A stretch of DNA of 64,000 nucleotides from Pseudomonadota bacterium (GCA_023404675.1 JAEYAW010000003.1:1-64000), one strand, 5' to 3'; positions 9,819 to 18,361 are shown, counted from the stretch's first letter. Made by a program: numbers and translations. The notes: generated from the sequence alone by a model not told the origin.

Positions 9819-10115
9819 ATGATTTCGTTCAAGAAGATGCTTGGTCTGCTTGCCGTCGGCGGGCTGATGGCGATTGCCGCGCCGAGCGAACGGGCTCAGG
9901 CCGTGACGCTCAGCACCCCGGCCGCCGCGGCGCCTGTCAAAGCCGCATCCGATGGCCTGACGACGCAGGTGCAGTATCGCCACCACCATCACGGCCACCG
10001 CCCCCGGCACTATCATCGGCCGCATCGCGTTCACCGGCATCATCATCACTATCGGCCGCACCACTACCATCGGCCTCATGTCCACCACCGGCATCACCGC
10101 GTCTATCGTTACTGA
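9819..10115 (+). CDS. Very histidine-rich small secreted protein
   Basis: A 98-residue protein. Residues 1-27 form a signal peptide (MISFKKMLGLLAVGGLMAIAA then SERAQA). A short Ala/Thr spacer follows, and then about 45 residues that are mostly His, Arg, Pro and Tyr, with runs such as YRHHHHGHRPRHYHRPH. Such periplasmic His clusters can bind zinc, nickel or copper, but they are also common in small lineage-specific proteins with no tested role. The start is decided by AAGGAGGA at 9803-9810, eight bases before the ATG at 9819; the open frame further upstream has no such site. A strong terminator follows, so the gene is monocistronic. A stress-type promoter candidate lies just upstream. Confidence 0.8.
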   Translation: MISFKKMLGLLAVGGLMAIAAPSERAQAVTLSTPAAAAPVKAASDGLTTQVQYRHHHHGHRPRHYHRPHRVHRHHHHYRPHHYHRPHVHHRHHRVYRY

Positions 10116-10137
10116 CGATGAATCCCTGACGGCGAGA

Positions 10138-10177
10138 GGGGCAGACCTGCGAATGGCAGGCCTGCCCCTCATCTTTT
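10138..10177 (+). terminator. Rho-independent terminator after the His-rich gene
   Basis: The stem GGGGCAG-A-CCTGC pairs with GCAGG-C-CTGCCCC (12 pairs with one mismatch), with loop GAATG and a tail of TCATCTTTT. Confidence 0.8.
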
Positions 10178-10234
10178 GAAAAGCCGCCCGGAGCGATGGC
10201 AGCTCACGCTGCGATCTCTCTCGGGACGGAGCGG

Positions 10235-11518
10235 TCAGGCCGCGCGAATATTGTCAACGAAGTCGCGGACCTCGCTCGACAGTTGCTCGGCCTGCCGCGA
10301 AAGCTCGCTGGCCGCGCTGAGAACCTGATTGGACGCAGCGCCCGTTTCAATCGCGGCATCGTTCACGCCGGCGATATTCGTTGTCACGTCCCGTGACCGC
10401 GCGGCGGTCTGATGGATCGAACGAACGATTTCCGAACTTGAAGCGTTCTGCCGGTCGATGGCGGTGGCGATGATCCTTGCGATGCCACTGACGGATTCGA
10501 TCTGGGTCGTGATGTCCTTGATCGCGCCGACGGCTTCCTGGGTGGTGTTCTGAATCTGCGCGATCTGCGTGCTGATTTCCTTGGTGGCGTTGCCGGTCTG
10601 CTCCGCCAGCGCCTTGACCTCGGAAGCGACCACGGCGAAGCCGCGTCCGGCTTCGCCAGCGCGTGCTGCTTCGATGGTCGCGTTCAGCGCCAGCAGGTTG
10701 GTCTGGCCGGCGACGTTGTTGATCAGGCTGACGATGTCGCCGATACGCTGTGCTGCCGACGCCAGCTCGGCGACGATCGTGTCGGTGCGCCGTGCGTCCA
10801 GCACGGCCTTTTCGGTGATGAGGGTCGATTCCTTAGCCTGACGGATGATCGCTCCGAGCGACGTGCTCATCTCCTCGGCCGAAGCGGCGGCCGACTGCGC
10901 GCCGCTGCTGGCTTCGGCCGCGGCGCCCGCGACGGTGCCGGCGCGGTCCCGCGTCTGCGTTGCGGTCGAGGACATGCCGCGCGCCGTTGCTTCCATTTCG
11001 GCCGATGCCGCCGACAGCGTCGAAACAAGCCGGCCGAGTTTGGCCTCGAAATTGTTGGCCAGCCGCTCGATCATCGCTTTCCGCTCGATCTCCGCCTTCT
11101 CGATATCGTCGATATCGACCAGCGAGCCGCAGGCGCGGCGAGGCTTGCGATTCTCGTCCAGCACGACGCCGCCGGTCGCCCTGAACCAGCGATACGAGCC
11201 GTCTTTCATCTTCAGCCGGTACTTGACGTCATAGCCGGTCCCGGTTGCGCAGGTCGATCCGAACGCGGCGAAGGTCGCCTCCACGTCGTCGGGATGGAGT
11301 CTGTCCGACCACGACTTCATGAGGTTGGGAAATTCGGCTTCGCTGGAAAAGCCGCACAGGCGGCGGAATTCCTGCGACCATGTCCAGCGCGCTTTTGGAT
11401 GGGTCGCATCACCGTTGAACAGCACAGCGTCCCACAGACCGATGCCGCAGTGATGGGACAACGTATCGAGCCATTCGGCCTTGCTGACTGCGTCGGAATC
11501 CTTGGTCTTGAACAACAT
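10235..11518 (-). CDS. Soluble methyl-accepting chemotaxis protein with N-terminal PAS domain
   Basis: About 427 residues with no membrane helix. A PAS_3-type sensor occupies roughly residues 20-130 (WTWSQEFRRLCGF, DRLHPDDVEA, YRLKMKDGSYRWF). A coiled-coil signalling part follows. Its tip carries the conserved MCP hairpin INNVAGQTNLLALNATIEAA then RAGEAGRGFAVVASEVKALA, which contacts CheA and CheW. The receptor therefore likely senses a cytoplasmic cue such as redox state or a small ligand. I place the start at 11518 because the CTGGGGGAA run (about 11525-11532) gives a sensible spacer; an ATG six bases upstream is too close to it and a more distal one at 11560 is possible. No other che genes are nearby, so it feeds a remote array. 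Confidence 0.88.
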   Translation of the reverse strand: MLFKTKDSDAVSKAEWLDTLSHHCGIGLWDAVLFNGDATHPKARWTWSQEFRRLCGFSSEAEFPNLMKSWSDRLHPDDVEATFAAFGSTCATGTGYDVKYRLKMKDGSYRWFRATGGVVLDENRKPRRACGSLVDIDDIEKAEIERKAMIERLANNFEAKLGRLVSTLSAASAEMEATARGMSSTATQTRDRAGTVAGAAAEASSGAQSAAASAEEMSTSLGAIIRQAKESTLITEKAVLDARRTDTIVAELASAAQRIGDIVSLINNVAGQTNLLALNATIEAARAGEAGRGFAVVASEVKALAEQTGNATKEISTQIAQIQNTTQEAVGAIKDITTQIESVSGIARIIATAIDRQNASSSEIVRSIHQTAARSRDVTTNIAGVNDAAIETGAASNQVLSAASELSRQAEQLSSEVRDFVDNIRAA

Positions 11519-11663
11519 TTCCATTTCCCCCAGGAGTTTGGAGGAAGCCTGCGGTATCATGATTAAGGGGTGGTAAATATGGAACCGCAGAATCGCAAGC
11601 CGTGGGCGCTGTTATAGACGGCGTGCGCCGAGGGCTGGTCTGCCGGGACGGAGCGAGAGCGCC

Positions 11664-11864
11664 TTAACGGTCACCCTTCCAGGTCCGCAGACGCCATGGA
11701 CGCAACAGTTCCTCGCGCCACTGGGCGCGATGGGGAGGCGGCCAGTGGGCGACAGGCGGCTCCTCCGCCTTCGCGGGAGCCTCGATGACGCGAGGCTTTG
11801 TCCGGTGCCACTTCTGACGTGTCCGTTCGCGAATGAGATCGACGTATTCCGGCTTGTCGGTCAT
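11664..11864 (-). CDS. Small basic protein, unknown function
   Basis: A 66-residue charged protein starting MTDKPEYVDLIRERTRQKW, rich in Arg, Lys and Pro, with no signal or membrane segment. GGGAGAAAGAG directly upstream of the ATG at 11864 is a good ribosome site and favours this start over the GTG at 11879. I do not recognise it; the composition and codon use look like real coding sequence rather than a shadow. It sits between the chemoreceptor and phytochrome genes, all on the minus strand. Confidence 0.5.
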   Translation of the reverse strand: MTDKPEYVDLIRERTRQKWHRTKPRVIEAPAKAEEPPVAHWPPPHRAQWREELLRPWRLRTWKGDR

Positions 11865-11954
11865 GGCTCTTTCTCCCACCAGAAGGAACCACGATTGCGC
11901 CGCTGGTTTAAGAAAGCCTTGTGAAAGTCACTCGTCTTGCATGGATCGGATGCT

Positions 11955-14579
11955 TCAGTCCGCCGCACCCGCCACCACGCGATGAATGGCGGTCGTCAGC
12001 ATATCGACATCGTAAGGTTTGCGAACGACCGGGATCGAGGCGAACGCCGCCGGGATCACCGGGCTGTCGCCATAGCCGGTGGCGAAAACGAAGGGAACGC
12101 CGCGCCGGGCCAACTCCTCGGCGACGGGGATCGATGTCGTGACGCCAAGATTGACGTCGAGCACGGCGACGTCGGGTGTAAAGTCCTTGAGTCGGCGCAA
12201 CGCCTCGTCCGCCGAGTTCGATGTGGTGACCTGGCTCATGCCACCGTCGGCCAGCATGTTTTCGGCGTCCATGGCGATCAGCATCTGGTCCTCGACCAGA
12301 AGCACGTGCAGGCCTGAAGGGATATCGGGAGCATCCGAAGCGTCAGCGATGCGGGCGCTGTCGTCCGGGTCTCCTGGATCGATACCCGCGATATGGCGGG
12401 CCGGAATCAGGAACTCGCCGCGCACGCCGCCGGGCGCATAGTCGACGCGGCTCGTCCCGCCGAGATCGTAAGGGATGCTGCGATCGATCAGCGCGCTGCC
12501 AAATCCCTCGCGCGTCGGCGGCGCGACCGTGGGGCCGCCGCTTTCCTGCCAGTTCAGGTGAAGATTGCCATCGCCGCCGATGGTCCAGGAGACCGCCAGC
12601 CGGCCGCCCTGCCGCGACAGCGCGCCGTATTTCGCGGCGTTCGTGGACAATTCGTGGAGCACCAGCGCCATCACCGAGAAGGCGCGGGAATCAATCCAGA
12701 CCGGCGGGCCGGCGAGCGTCACTGTCGCTTCCGATGAACGATAGGGCGTCAGTTCGGCATCGAGGAGGTCTTTCAGCAGGCCGCCGCCGTCGCCGCGCAC
12801 CACCTGATCGTGGGCGAAGGCCAGAGCCTGAATGCGCCCTCTCAGCGAGGCCACATACTCTTCGAGGTCGCGGTTCTGTCGCGTCGGCTGCCCGAGCAGC
12901 GAGCGGATGATCGCGAGGATATTCTTGACGCGGTGGTTCAATTCCTCGTTCAGCATGCGCTGGCGCACGTCCGCCTTGTCGCGCTCCTCGGCCATGAGTT
13001 CGTTGTGGCGGAGTACGGTTTCAACGAGCGCGGCGCGGACCGCCTCTGCGATTTCGAGATCGGTGTCAGTCCAGAAATCGGACTGCATGTGGACCGTCTG
13101 TTTCCAGATCGCGAAGCTCGTGCGCGGCGTCAGCCGCTCGCCGAGCGGTCCGCTCGCGTAAGTCTTGTCTGGATTGCCTGCCCAGTCGAGGGTCTGGATC
13201 ACTTCCTTGCGGAAAAAGAACAGATAGTCGCGAGGGAGGCGCGACAGCGGGATGGCGATCAGCCCCGCAGCCTCGCGATAATAGGCTTCAGCCCCGGCCC
13301 ATCGCTGCGAGAGCATGTGCGTGCTCCAGACCCGTCCATCGGCAACCGTGTTCAGGAACCGCGCGAGACCGGGAATCGCGTCGTCCGGCGGCGTCGCGCC
13401 GACGCCACTCCAGCGTCCGCTCACCCAGAGGCCCGCGCCGTTGCAGGGCAGCAGGCGCGCGAAATCGTCGAGATGCTCACGCAGCACATCGCCGACATGG
13501 GCATGCTGCGAGGTAAGATGGAGGAAGCGGTCGAGCGACTGGCGTGCCCTGGTGGCGGTGTCCAGCTTCAGCTTCTGGCGCAGCACCTGAAGGTGAAGCG
13601 AGAAGAACTCGCCGAACATCTCGGCCGCGACGCGCGCGATCATCGGCAACGCTTTCGGGCTGTAGTGATGGCAGGCGATCAGCCCCCACAATTCGCCGTC
13701 CACCACGATGGAAATCGACATCGAAGCGGCAACGCCCATGTTGCGCAGGTATTCACAATGGATCGGCGAGACGCTGCGCAGGTGCGCGAACGACAGGTCG
13801 AGCGGCTCGCGGTCGAAGCCCGGCCCTGCGATGATCGGAATGCGCGTACCGGACGAGTCCGAAATGATCCGGATCGTATTCTTCAAATAAAGCGCGCGCG
13901 CCTGCTGGGGAATGTCTCCGGCCGGAAAATACTGTCCCGCAAAGCTCTCCAGATCGGGGCGCTTCACCTCGCTGATGACCTTGCCGGCGCCCGACACGTC
14001 GAACCTGTACGCCATCACCCGATCATAGCCCAGCGCGCCGCTGATGAGGCGGGTGGCGTGCGCGACCAGATTGTCGATGTCCTCGATGTTGCTGATGCGG
14101 CTGATGAGCGCCCGCGACAGGTTGATTGTCTCGCTCGATCCCGCGCCGGGCACCTCGAACTCGATGATCACTATCGATCTGTGTTCATGGACGGCGATGT
14201 CGAAGGCGCGGCCGTTGGCAAGCGGCAGAGCAAAGATCAGCGAGGGATGCGATGCGCCCCTGCTGGCGATCACGGCGTTGCGCAGCGTATGAAGCGCCTC
14301 GGGGCCGAGGATGTCGACAAGCGCCATGCCATTGAGCTGGCGTTCCACGCCCAACATGCCGGGGGCATTGGCGGAGTGCTGCCAGATCGTGGTGACGGAC
14401 GGATCGCAGGCCAGAAGGCATCCATGAGACTGGATGCTGCCGGGGATATGGATCGGTTCCCGGTCGCAATTCGTCAGGTCAACTGGCGCGCCGGGCGGAA
14501 GCATCGACATGGATGATTGATGAGTGATGGATGACGGTATTGGAGGCACAGGCAGTCCTGACTGCGGGAACTGCTTCAT
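11955..14579 (-). CDS. Bacteriophytochrome: PAS-GAF-PHY photosensor, HWE histidine kinase and C-terminal receiver
   Basis: The red/far-red sensor core is complete. The biliverdin-attachment Cys lies in NCDREPIHIPGSIQSHG near the N-terminus, the GAF motif is AGDIPQQARALYL, and the PHY tongue has PRTSF. The output module is an HWE/HisKA_2 kinase with LNEELNHRVKNILAII holding the phospho-acceptor His, followed by an ATP-binding part. A receiver domain with acceptor Asp in DVAVLDVNLG is fused at the C-terminus. Light would switch autophosphorylation, with possible transfer to its own receiver. The start is uncertain: ATGs at 14579 and 14510/14504 are all upstream of the Cys; I give 14579. No heme oxygenase gene for biliverdin or phytochrome target operon is seen nearby. 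Confidence 0.9.
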   Translation of the reverse strand: MKQFPQSGLPVPPIPSSITHQSSMSMLPPGAPVDLTNCDREPIHIPGSIQSHGCLLACDPSVTTIWQHSANAPGMLGVERQLNGMALVDILGPEALHTLRNAVIASRGASHPSLIFALPLANGRAFDIAVHEHRSIVIIEFEVPGAGSSETINLSRALISRISNIEDIDNLVAHATRLISGALGYDRVMAYRFDVSGAGKVISEVKRPDLESFAGQYFPAGDIPQQARALYLKNTIRIISDSSGTRIPIIAGPGFDREPLDLSFAHLRSVSPIHCEYLRNMGVAASMSISIVVDGELWGLIACHHYSPKALPMIARVAAEMFGEFFSLHLQVLRQKLKLDTATRARQSLDRFLHLTSQHAHVGDVLREHLDDFARLLPCNGAGLWVSGRWSGVGATPPDDAIPGLARFLNTVADGRVWSTHMLSQRWAGAEAYYREAAGLIAIPLSRLPRDYLFFFRKEVIQTLDWAGNPDKTYASGPLGERLTPRTSFAIWKQTVHMQSDFWTDTDLEIAEAVRAALVETVLRHNELMAEERDKADVRQRMLNEELNHRVKNILAIIRSLLGQPTRQNRDLEEYVASLRGRIQALAFAHDQVVRGDGGGLLKDLLDAELTPYRSSEATVTLAGPPVWIDSRAFSVMALVLHELSTNAAKYGALSRQGGRLAVSWTIGGDGNLHLNWQESGGPTVAPPTREGFGSALIDRSIPYDLGGTSRVDYAPGGVRGEFLIPARHIAGIDPGDPDDSARIADASDAPDIPSGLHVLLVEDQMLIAMDAENMLADGGMSQVTTSNSADEALRRLKDFTPDVAVLDVNLGVTTSIPVAEELARRGVPFVFATGYGDSPVIPAAFASIPVVRKPYDVDMLTTAIHRVVAGAAD

Positions 14580-14672
14580 CGCCCTGCGAAAGCTCCGGGG
14601 GTCGTTCTCTCCCGCAATGAGCAGGACAAGCAAAGGCGCGGGCTCATGAGTTCAGCAACGCGGGGCGTCGAA

Positions 14673-14709
14673 CAAAGTTCCGGGCGGCCTCTCGCGAGAC
14701 CGCCCGGAA
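14673..14709 (-). terminator. Terminator hairpin downstream of leuC
   Basis: A perfect 10-bp outer stem TTCCGGGCGG / CCGCCCGGAA at 14678-14687 and 14700-14709 encloses the palindrome TCTCGCGAGA. On the minus strand it is followed by a short T-rich stretch (CTTTGTT). It lies about 40 bases beyond the leuC stop. Confidence 0.7.
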
Positions 14710-14748
14710 TCCGACGTCAATACGAATGGGCTTGGGACCGATCGGCGC

Positions 14749-16155
14749 TCAGTGCCAGTCGCGGATATCGACGAAGTGGCCGGCGATCGCCGCCGCCGCC
14801 GCCATGGCCGGCGAGACCAGATGCGTGCGGCCCTTGAACCCCTGCCGTCCTTCGAAGTTGCGGTTCGAGGTGGACGCGCAGCGTTCTTCCGGAGCCAGCT
14901 TGTCCGGATTCATGGCAAGGCACATCGAACAGCCCGGCTCGCGCCAGTCGAAGCCGGCCTGCTTGAAAATCTTGTCGAGGCCTTCCGCTTCCGCCTGCTC
15001 CTTCACAAGACCGGAGCCCGGCACGATCATCGCGTTGACGTTGCCGTTCACGGTCTTGCCGTCCACCATCTTTGCGGCCGCGCGCAAATCCTCGATGCGG
15101 CCATTGGTGCACGAGCCGATGAAGACACGGTCGATCGCGATGTCGGTGATCTTGGTGCCCGCCTTCAGGCCCATATAGGCCAGCGCGCGCTCCTTGGAGA
15201 GACGCTTGGCCTCGTCCGCGATCTGCGCCGGGTCGGGCACTGCGCCGGTGATGGCGATCACGTCTTCCGGCGACGTGCCCCAGGTCACGATCGGCGGCAG
15301 CGACGCCGCGTCGAGGCGCACTGTCGTATCGAAATGCGCGCCGTCGTCGGTGCGCAGCGTGTCCCAGTAGCGGCGCGCGGCCTCCCATGCGGCGCCCTTC
15401 GGCGACTTCGGGCGATCCTTGAGGAAGGCATAGGCGGTTTCGTCCGGCGCGATCAGGCCGGCGCGCGCGCCGCCCTCGATGGTCATGTTGCAGACTGTCA
15501 TGCGGCCTTCCATCGACAGCGAGCGGATCGCCTCGCCGGCGAACTCGATGACGTGGCCGGTGCCGCCGGCGGTGCCGATCTCGCCGATGATGGCGAGGAT
15601 GATGTCTTTCGCGGTGACGCCGTCCGGCAATGCGCCGTCGACCTGCACCAGCATGTTCTTGGCCTTCTTCTGGATCAGCGTCTGGGTGGCGAGCACGTGC
15701 TCCACCTCCGAGGTGCCGATGCCGTGGGCCAGCGCGCCGAATGCGCCGTGGGTCGAGGTGTGGCTGTCGCCGCAGACGATGGTGGTGCCGGGCAGGGTGA
15801 AGCCCTGCTCGGGGCCGACGATGTGCACGACGCCCTGCCGCTTGTCGAACTCGTTGTAATATTCGATGCCGAAGTCGCGCGCGTTCTCGGCGAGCGTCCT
15901 GATCTGCTCGGCGCTTTCGGGATCGGGATTGGGCTTGCTGCGATCCGAGGTCGGCACGTTGTGATCGACCACCGCCAGCGTCTTGGCGGGCGCGTGAACC
16001 TTGCGGCCGGTGGTGCGCAGTCCCTCGAAGGCCTGCGGCGAGGTGACCTCGTGCACCAGATGACGGTCGATATAAAGCAGACAGGTGCCGTCCGGCTGCT
16101 CGTCGACCAGATGGTCGTTCCAGATCTTATCGTAGAGTGTGGTGGGGGCGGACAT
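14749..16155 (-). CDS. leuC: 3-isopropylmalate dehydratase large subunit
   Basis: The catalytic [4Fe-4S] subunit of isopropylmalate isomerase in leucine synthesis, partner of LeuD encoded at 8374-8979. Cluster ligands are visible in IGSCTNGRIEDL and in PGCSMCLAMNPDKL. The family segments VCGDSHTSTHGAFGALAHGIG and ATQTLIQKKAKNM are intact. At 468 residues it is full length. The start MSAPTTLYDKIW at 16155 is the family start. It is followed by a strong hairpin terminator and lies downstream of rplS on the same strand, separated by the rplS terminator. Confidence 0.96.
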   Translation of the reverse strand: MSAPTTLYDKIWNDHLVDEQPDGTCLLYIDRHLVHEVTSPQAFEGLRTTGRKVHAPAKTLAVVDHNVPTSDRSKPNPDPESAEQIRTLAENARDFGIEYYNEFDKRQGVVHIVGPEQGFTLPGTTIVCGDSHTSTHGAFGALAHGIGTSEVEHVLATQTLIQKKAKNMLVQVDGALPDGVTAKDIILAIIGEIGTAGGTGHVIEFAGEAIRSLSMEGRMTVCNMTIEGGARAGLIAPDETAYAFLKDRPKSPKGAAWEAARRYWDTLRTDDGAHFDTTVRLDAASLPPIVTWGTSPEDVIAITGAVPDPAQIADEAKRLSKERALAYMGLKAGTKITDIAIDRVFIGSCTNGRIEDLRAAAKMVDGKTVNGNVNAMIVPGSGLVKEQAEAEGLDKIFKQAGFDWREPGCSMCLAMNPDKLAPEERCASTSNRNFEGRQGFKGRTHLVSPAMAAAAAIAGHFVDIRDWH

Positions 16156-16447
16156 GAGACAAAGCCTCGAATGACAGGAGCTCGAATGACAGGAGGATGT
16201 TGCGCGATCGACAGACCATGCGCGCCGGTCTCGCCCGAAGGCGGTCAGCGCGCGGGGCTAAGGCCGGCTGCGATCGACGCGGTGAACCGCCCGTAGAAAC
16301 GCCACGGCAGGCGGCGGTGATCGTCGAGGACGACCGGCGCGGCTGCGGAGCGGATATGGCGGCTGTTTGGAAACATTCTCGTTTGTATCACACGGCGGAC
16401 GCAGCACAAGGCAAGGCAAACGCAGCAAGAAGGAAGGCCGCACCAAC
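16156..16447. other. Gene-free stretch between leuC and the rplS terminator
   Basis: I see no coding region. The leuC promoter presumably lies here. A short direct repeat of GACAGGAGCTCGAATGACAG type occurs just upstream of the leuC start (about 16171-16195). No leucine leader peptide or T-box could be made out with confidence. Confidence 0.45.
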
Positions 16448-16474
16448 AAAAAAGCGCGGCCGGAGCCGCGCTTT
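16448..16474 (-). terminator. Rho-independent terminator of rplS
   Basis: Read on the minus strand: AAAGCGCGGC, loop TCCG, GCCGCGCTTT, then further T residues. The 10-bp stem is perfect. It lies 27 bases beyond the rplS stop codon, with a second small hairpin (GACCC/GGGTC) in between. Confidence 0.9.
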
Positions 16475-16500
16475 GAAGGAGTGACCCTTTCGGGTCCGGA

Positions 16501-16884
16501 TCAGCGGGCCGCGGCGGCCTGCTTGTGATCCTGCTTTTCGACGATGCGGGCGGACTTTCCGCGAAGGCCGCGAAGATAATAAAGCTTGGCGCGGCGAACC
16601 TTGCCGCGGCGCACGACCTTGATCGAGTCGATCATCGGCGAGTAGATCGGGAACACGCGCTCCACGCCCTCGCCATAGGAAATCTTGCGCACCGTGAAGC
16701 TCTCGTTGAGCCCGCCGCCGGAACGGCCGATGCAAACGCCCTCATAGGCCTGAACGCGCGTGCGCTCGCCTTCCTTGACCTTGACGTTGACGATCACGGT
16801 ATCGCCCGGACCGAATTCCGGAATCTGGCGGCCCGCGGACAGCTTTTCGAGCTGCTCCTGTTCGAGCTGTTGGATGAGGTTCAT
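16501..16884 (-). CDS. rplS: 50S ribosomal protein L19
   Basis: L19 sits at the 30S-50S interface. The start MNLIQQLEQEQ, the middle FGPGDTVIVNVKVKEGERTR, AYEGVCIGRSGGG and FPIYSPMIDSIKVVRRGKVRRAKLYYLR are characteristic. At 127 residues the length is normal, with a short Lys/Ala tail. TGGAGATTT before the ATG at 16884 fixes the start; the frame open upstream is not used. trmD lies 151 bases upstream on the same strand, the standard pairing, and a strong terminator closes the unit. Confidence 0.97.
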   Translation of the reverse strand: MNLIQQLEQEQLEKLSAGRQIPEFGPGDTVIVNVKVKEGERTRVQAYEGVCIGRSGGGLNESFTVRKISYGEGVERVFPIYSPMIDSIKVVRRGKVRRAKLYYLRGLRGKSARIVEKQDHKQAAAAR

Positions 16885-17035
16885 GGAAATCTCCAGCGGC
16901 GGCGCGCGCATCAGGCGCTGCGCAATCAGCAAAATCCTGCACGGACGGATTGGTCGGCGCGTCCTATAAGCTATCTTCGCGCCGATGTCACCCGTCTGTC
17001 GTTGTTTCGGGCCATTTTTGTCCGTCCCGATTCAG

Positions 17036-17773
17036 TTAGCGTCGGGCGGGATGGTTTTCCAGCCCGGCCGGCTCAGATTCGTCCGGTCCCAGCAGGTCCG
17101 GTCGCCGTGCCCGTGTTAGCGCCTCCGCTTCGGCCCGCCGCCAGGCCGCGACCCGGGCATGATTGCCCGACAGCAGCACCTCCGGGATCGGCCGTCCCTC
17201 GAACTCCTGCGGCCGGGTATATTGCGGGTATTCCAGTAACCCGTTGGAAAAGCTCTCGTCTTCGCCGGAAAGCGGTTGCCCCATGACGCCCGGAAGCAGC
17301 CGGACACAGGCGTCGATCAGGGCCATGGCGGCGATCTCGCCACCGGACAGGACGTAGTCTCCGATTGAGACCTCGATCAGGCCCCTCGCATCGATCACCC
17401 GCTGGTCGATGCCCTCGAACCGTCCGCAGACGATGGTCAGGCCCGGTCCGGCCGCCCAGTCGCGGACGCGGACCTGCGTCAGCGGCACCCCGCGCGGGCT
17501 CATCACAAGGCGGGGGCGCTGCGGGCCGTCAGCTTCGGTTGCCTCGGCGGCGTCGATGGCACGGGCCAGCACGTCGGCACGCAGCACCATGCCGGGGCCG
17601 CCGCCGGCCGGCGTGTCGTCCACGCTGCGGTGCCTGTCGGTCGCCGCGTCGCGGATGTCGCGCGCAGTCAGGGACCAGATGCCGGACGCGAGCCCGCGTC
17701 CTGCGAGACTGACGCCAAGCGGGCCGGGGAACATCTCGGGAAACAGGGTGTGGACTGTCGCGCGCCAGATCAT
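17036..17773 (-). CDS. trmD: tRNA (guanine-37-N1) methyltransferase
   Basis: TrmD methylates G37 next to the anticodon of tRNAs reading CNN/CGG-type codons, using AdoMet, and so prevents frameshifting. The SPOUT-type trefoil knot landmarks are present: PAGGGPGMVLR, CGRFEGIDQRV and SIGDYVLSGGEIAA. The start MIWRATVHTLFPEMFPG is the family start. At 245 residues the length is normal, with a somewhat long C-terminal tail. rplS follows. Upstream on the same strand is an HxlR regulator instead of rimM and rpsP, which usually precede trmD in this group. Confidence 0.96.
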   Translation of the reverse strand: MIWRATVHTLFPEMFPGPLGVSLAGRGLASGIWSLTARDIRDAATDRHRSVDDTPAGGGPGMVLRADVLARAIDAAEATEADGPQRPRLVMSPRGVPLTQVRVRDWAAGPGLTIVCGRFEGIDQRVIDARGLIEVSIGDYVLSGGEIAAMALIDACVRLLPGVMGQPLSGEDESFSNGLLEYPQYTRPQEFEGRPIPEVLLSGNHARVAAWRRAEAEALTRARRPDLLGPDESEPAGLENHPARR

Positions 17774-17812
17774 GCGCCTTCCATGGCGCGGCGGCGCCCC
17801 GCCGTCAAAGGG

Positions 17813-18238
17813 TCAGGCAGCCGGCCGCTGCGGTTGGCCGTTCTCCATGGCATCGTAGTTGTCCCGCGAGCGCTGGATCGCCGCGAAATTCGCTTCGGCC
17901 CATTCGACCAGCGCCACCAGCGGCTGAAGGACCGAATGACCCAGCGGCGACAGCCGGTACTCGACGCCCGGCGGCTTGGTCGGAAAAACCTCGCGTTCGA
18001 TCAGGCCGTCGCGTTCCAGATTGCGCAGCGACTGCGTCAGCATTCGTTTTGAGATGTCCGGGATCGCGCGATTCAGGCTGTTGAAGCGGATCGGTCCGGC
18101 GGCGAGCGAGATCAGGATCAGCGTGGTCCACTTGTCCCCGACGTGATCCAGAACGTTGCGGACCGGGCACCCGGCCGGATCCAGTTCGAGCCGGCGCCAC
18201 TCGGCGAGCCGGGCGGATAGTTTCGTGCTGGCGGACAT
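17813..18238 (-). CDS. HxlR-family transcriptional regulator
   Basis: A 141-residue winged-helix protein. The family hallmark is a Cys near the N-terminus before the first helix, here AGCPVRNVLDHVGDKWT, followed by FNSLNRAIPDISKRMLTQSLRNLE (recognition helix) and GVEYRLSPLGHSV (wing). HxlR proteins often use that Cys to sense quinones, aldehydes or disulfide stress. It is divergent from a quinone-oxidoreductase-type gene, and the 123-base gap between them holds a long inverted repeat, so it very likely controls that neighbour. The fit with QorR/qorB-type pairs is good, but the inducer is inferred. Confidence 0.88.
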   Translation of the reverse strand: MSASTKLSARLAEWRRLELDPAGCPVRNVLDHVGDKWTTLILISLAAGPIRFNSLNRAIPDISKRMLTQSLRNLERDGLIEREVFPTKPPGVEYRLSPLGHSVLQPLVALVEWAEANFAAIQRSRDNYDAMENGQPQRPAA

Positions 18239-18305
18239 GGCATCCTCCGGGTGGTTCCCTGCGCGTAACCTGGCGACGAAAACGTGCCTCCTTACGGCGA
18301 GCCCG

Positions 18306-18346
18306 TATGGTCTCTAATCTAGACCTGCTTTCAGCATGAGACCATA
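18306..18346. promoter_or_regulatory. Inverted repeat, candidate HxlR operator
   Basis: A perfect 9-bp inverted repeat, TATGGTCTC at 18306-18314 and GAGACCATA at 18338-18346. A nested second palindrome GGTCT/AGACC lies at 18309-18325. It sits just upstream of the start of the quinone-oxidoreductase-like gene, in the divergent intergenic region. Confidence 0.6.
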
Positions 18347-18361
18347 TCGGAGTTGCCAGCC

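Noticed and set aside
11885..11908. GGAAC-N16-GTT on the plus strand as an EcfG promoter
   Set aside because: No gene lies downstream on that strand; it shows how easily the motif occurs by chance.
12810..14516. 568-codon plus-strand frame opposite the bacteriophytochrome
   Set aside because: The minus-strand motifs (Cys, GDIP, PRTSF, HWE) are decisive; the plus frame has no recognisable domain.
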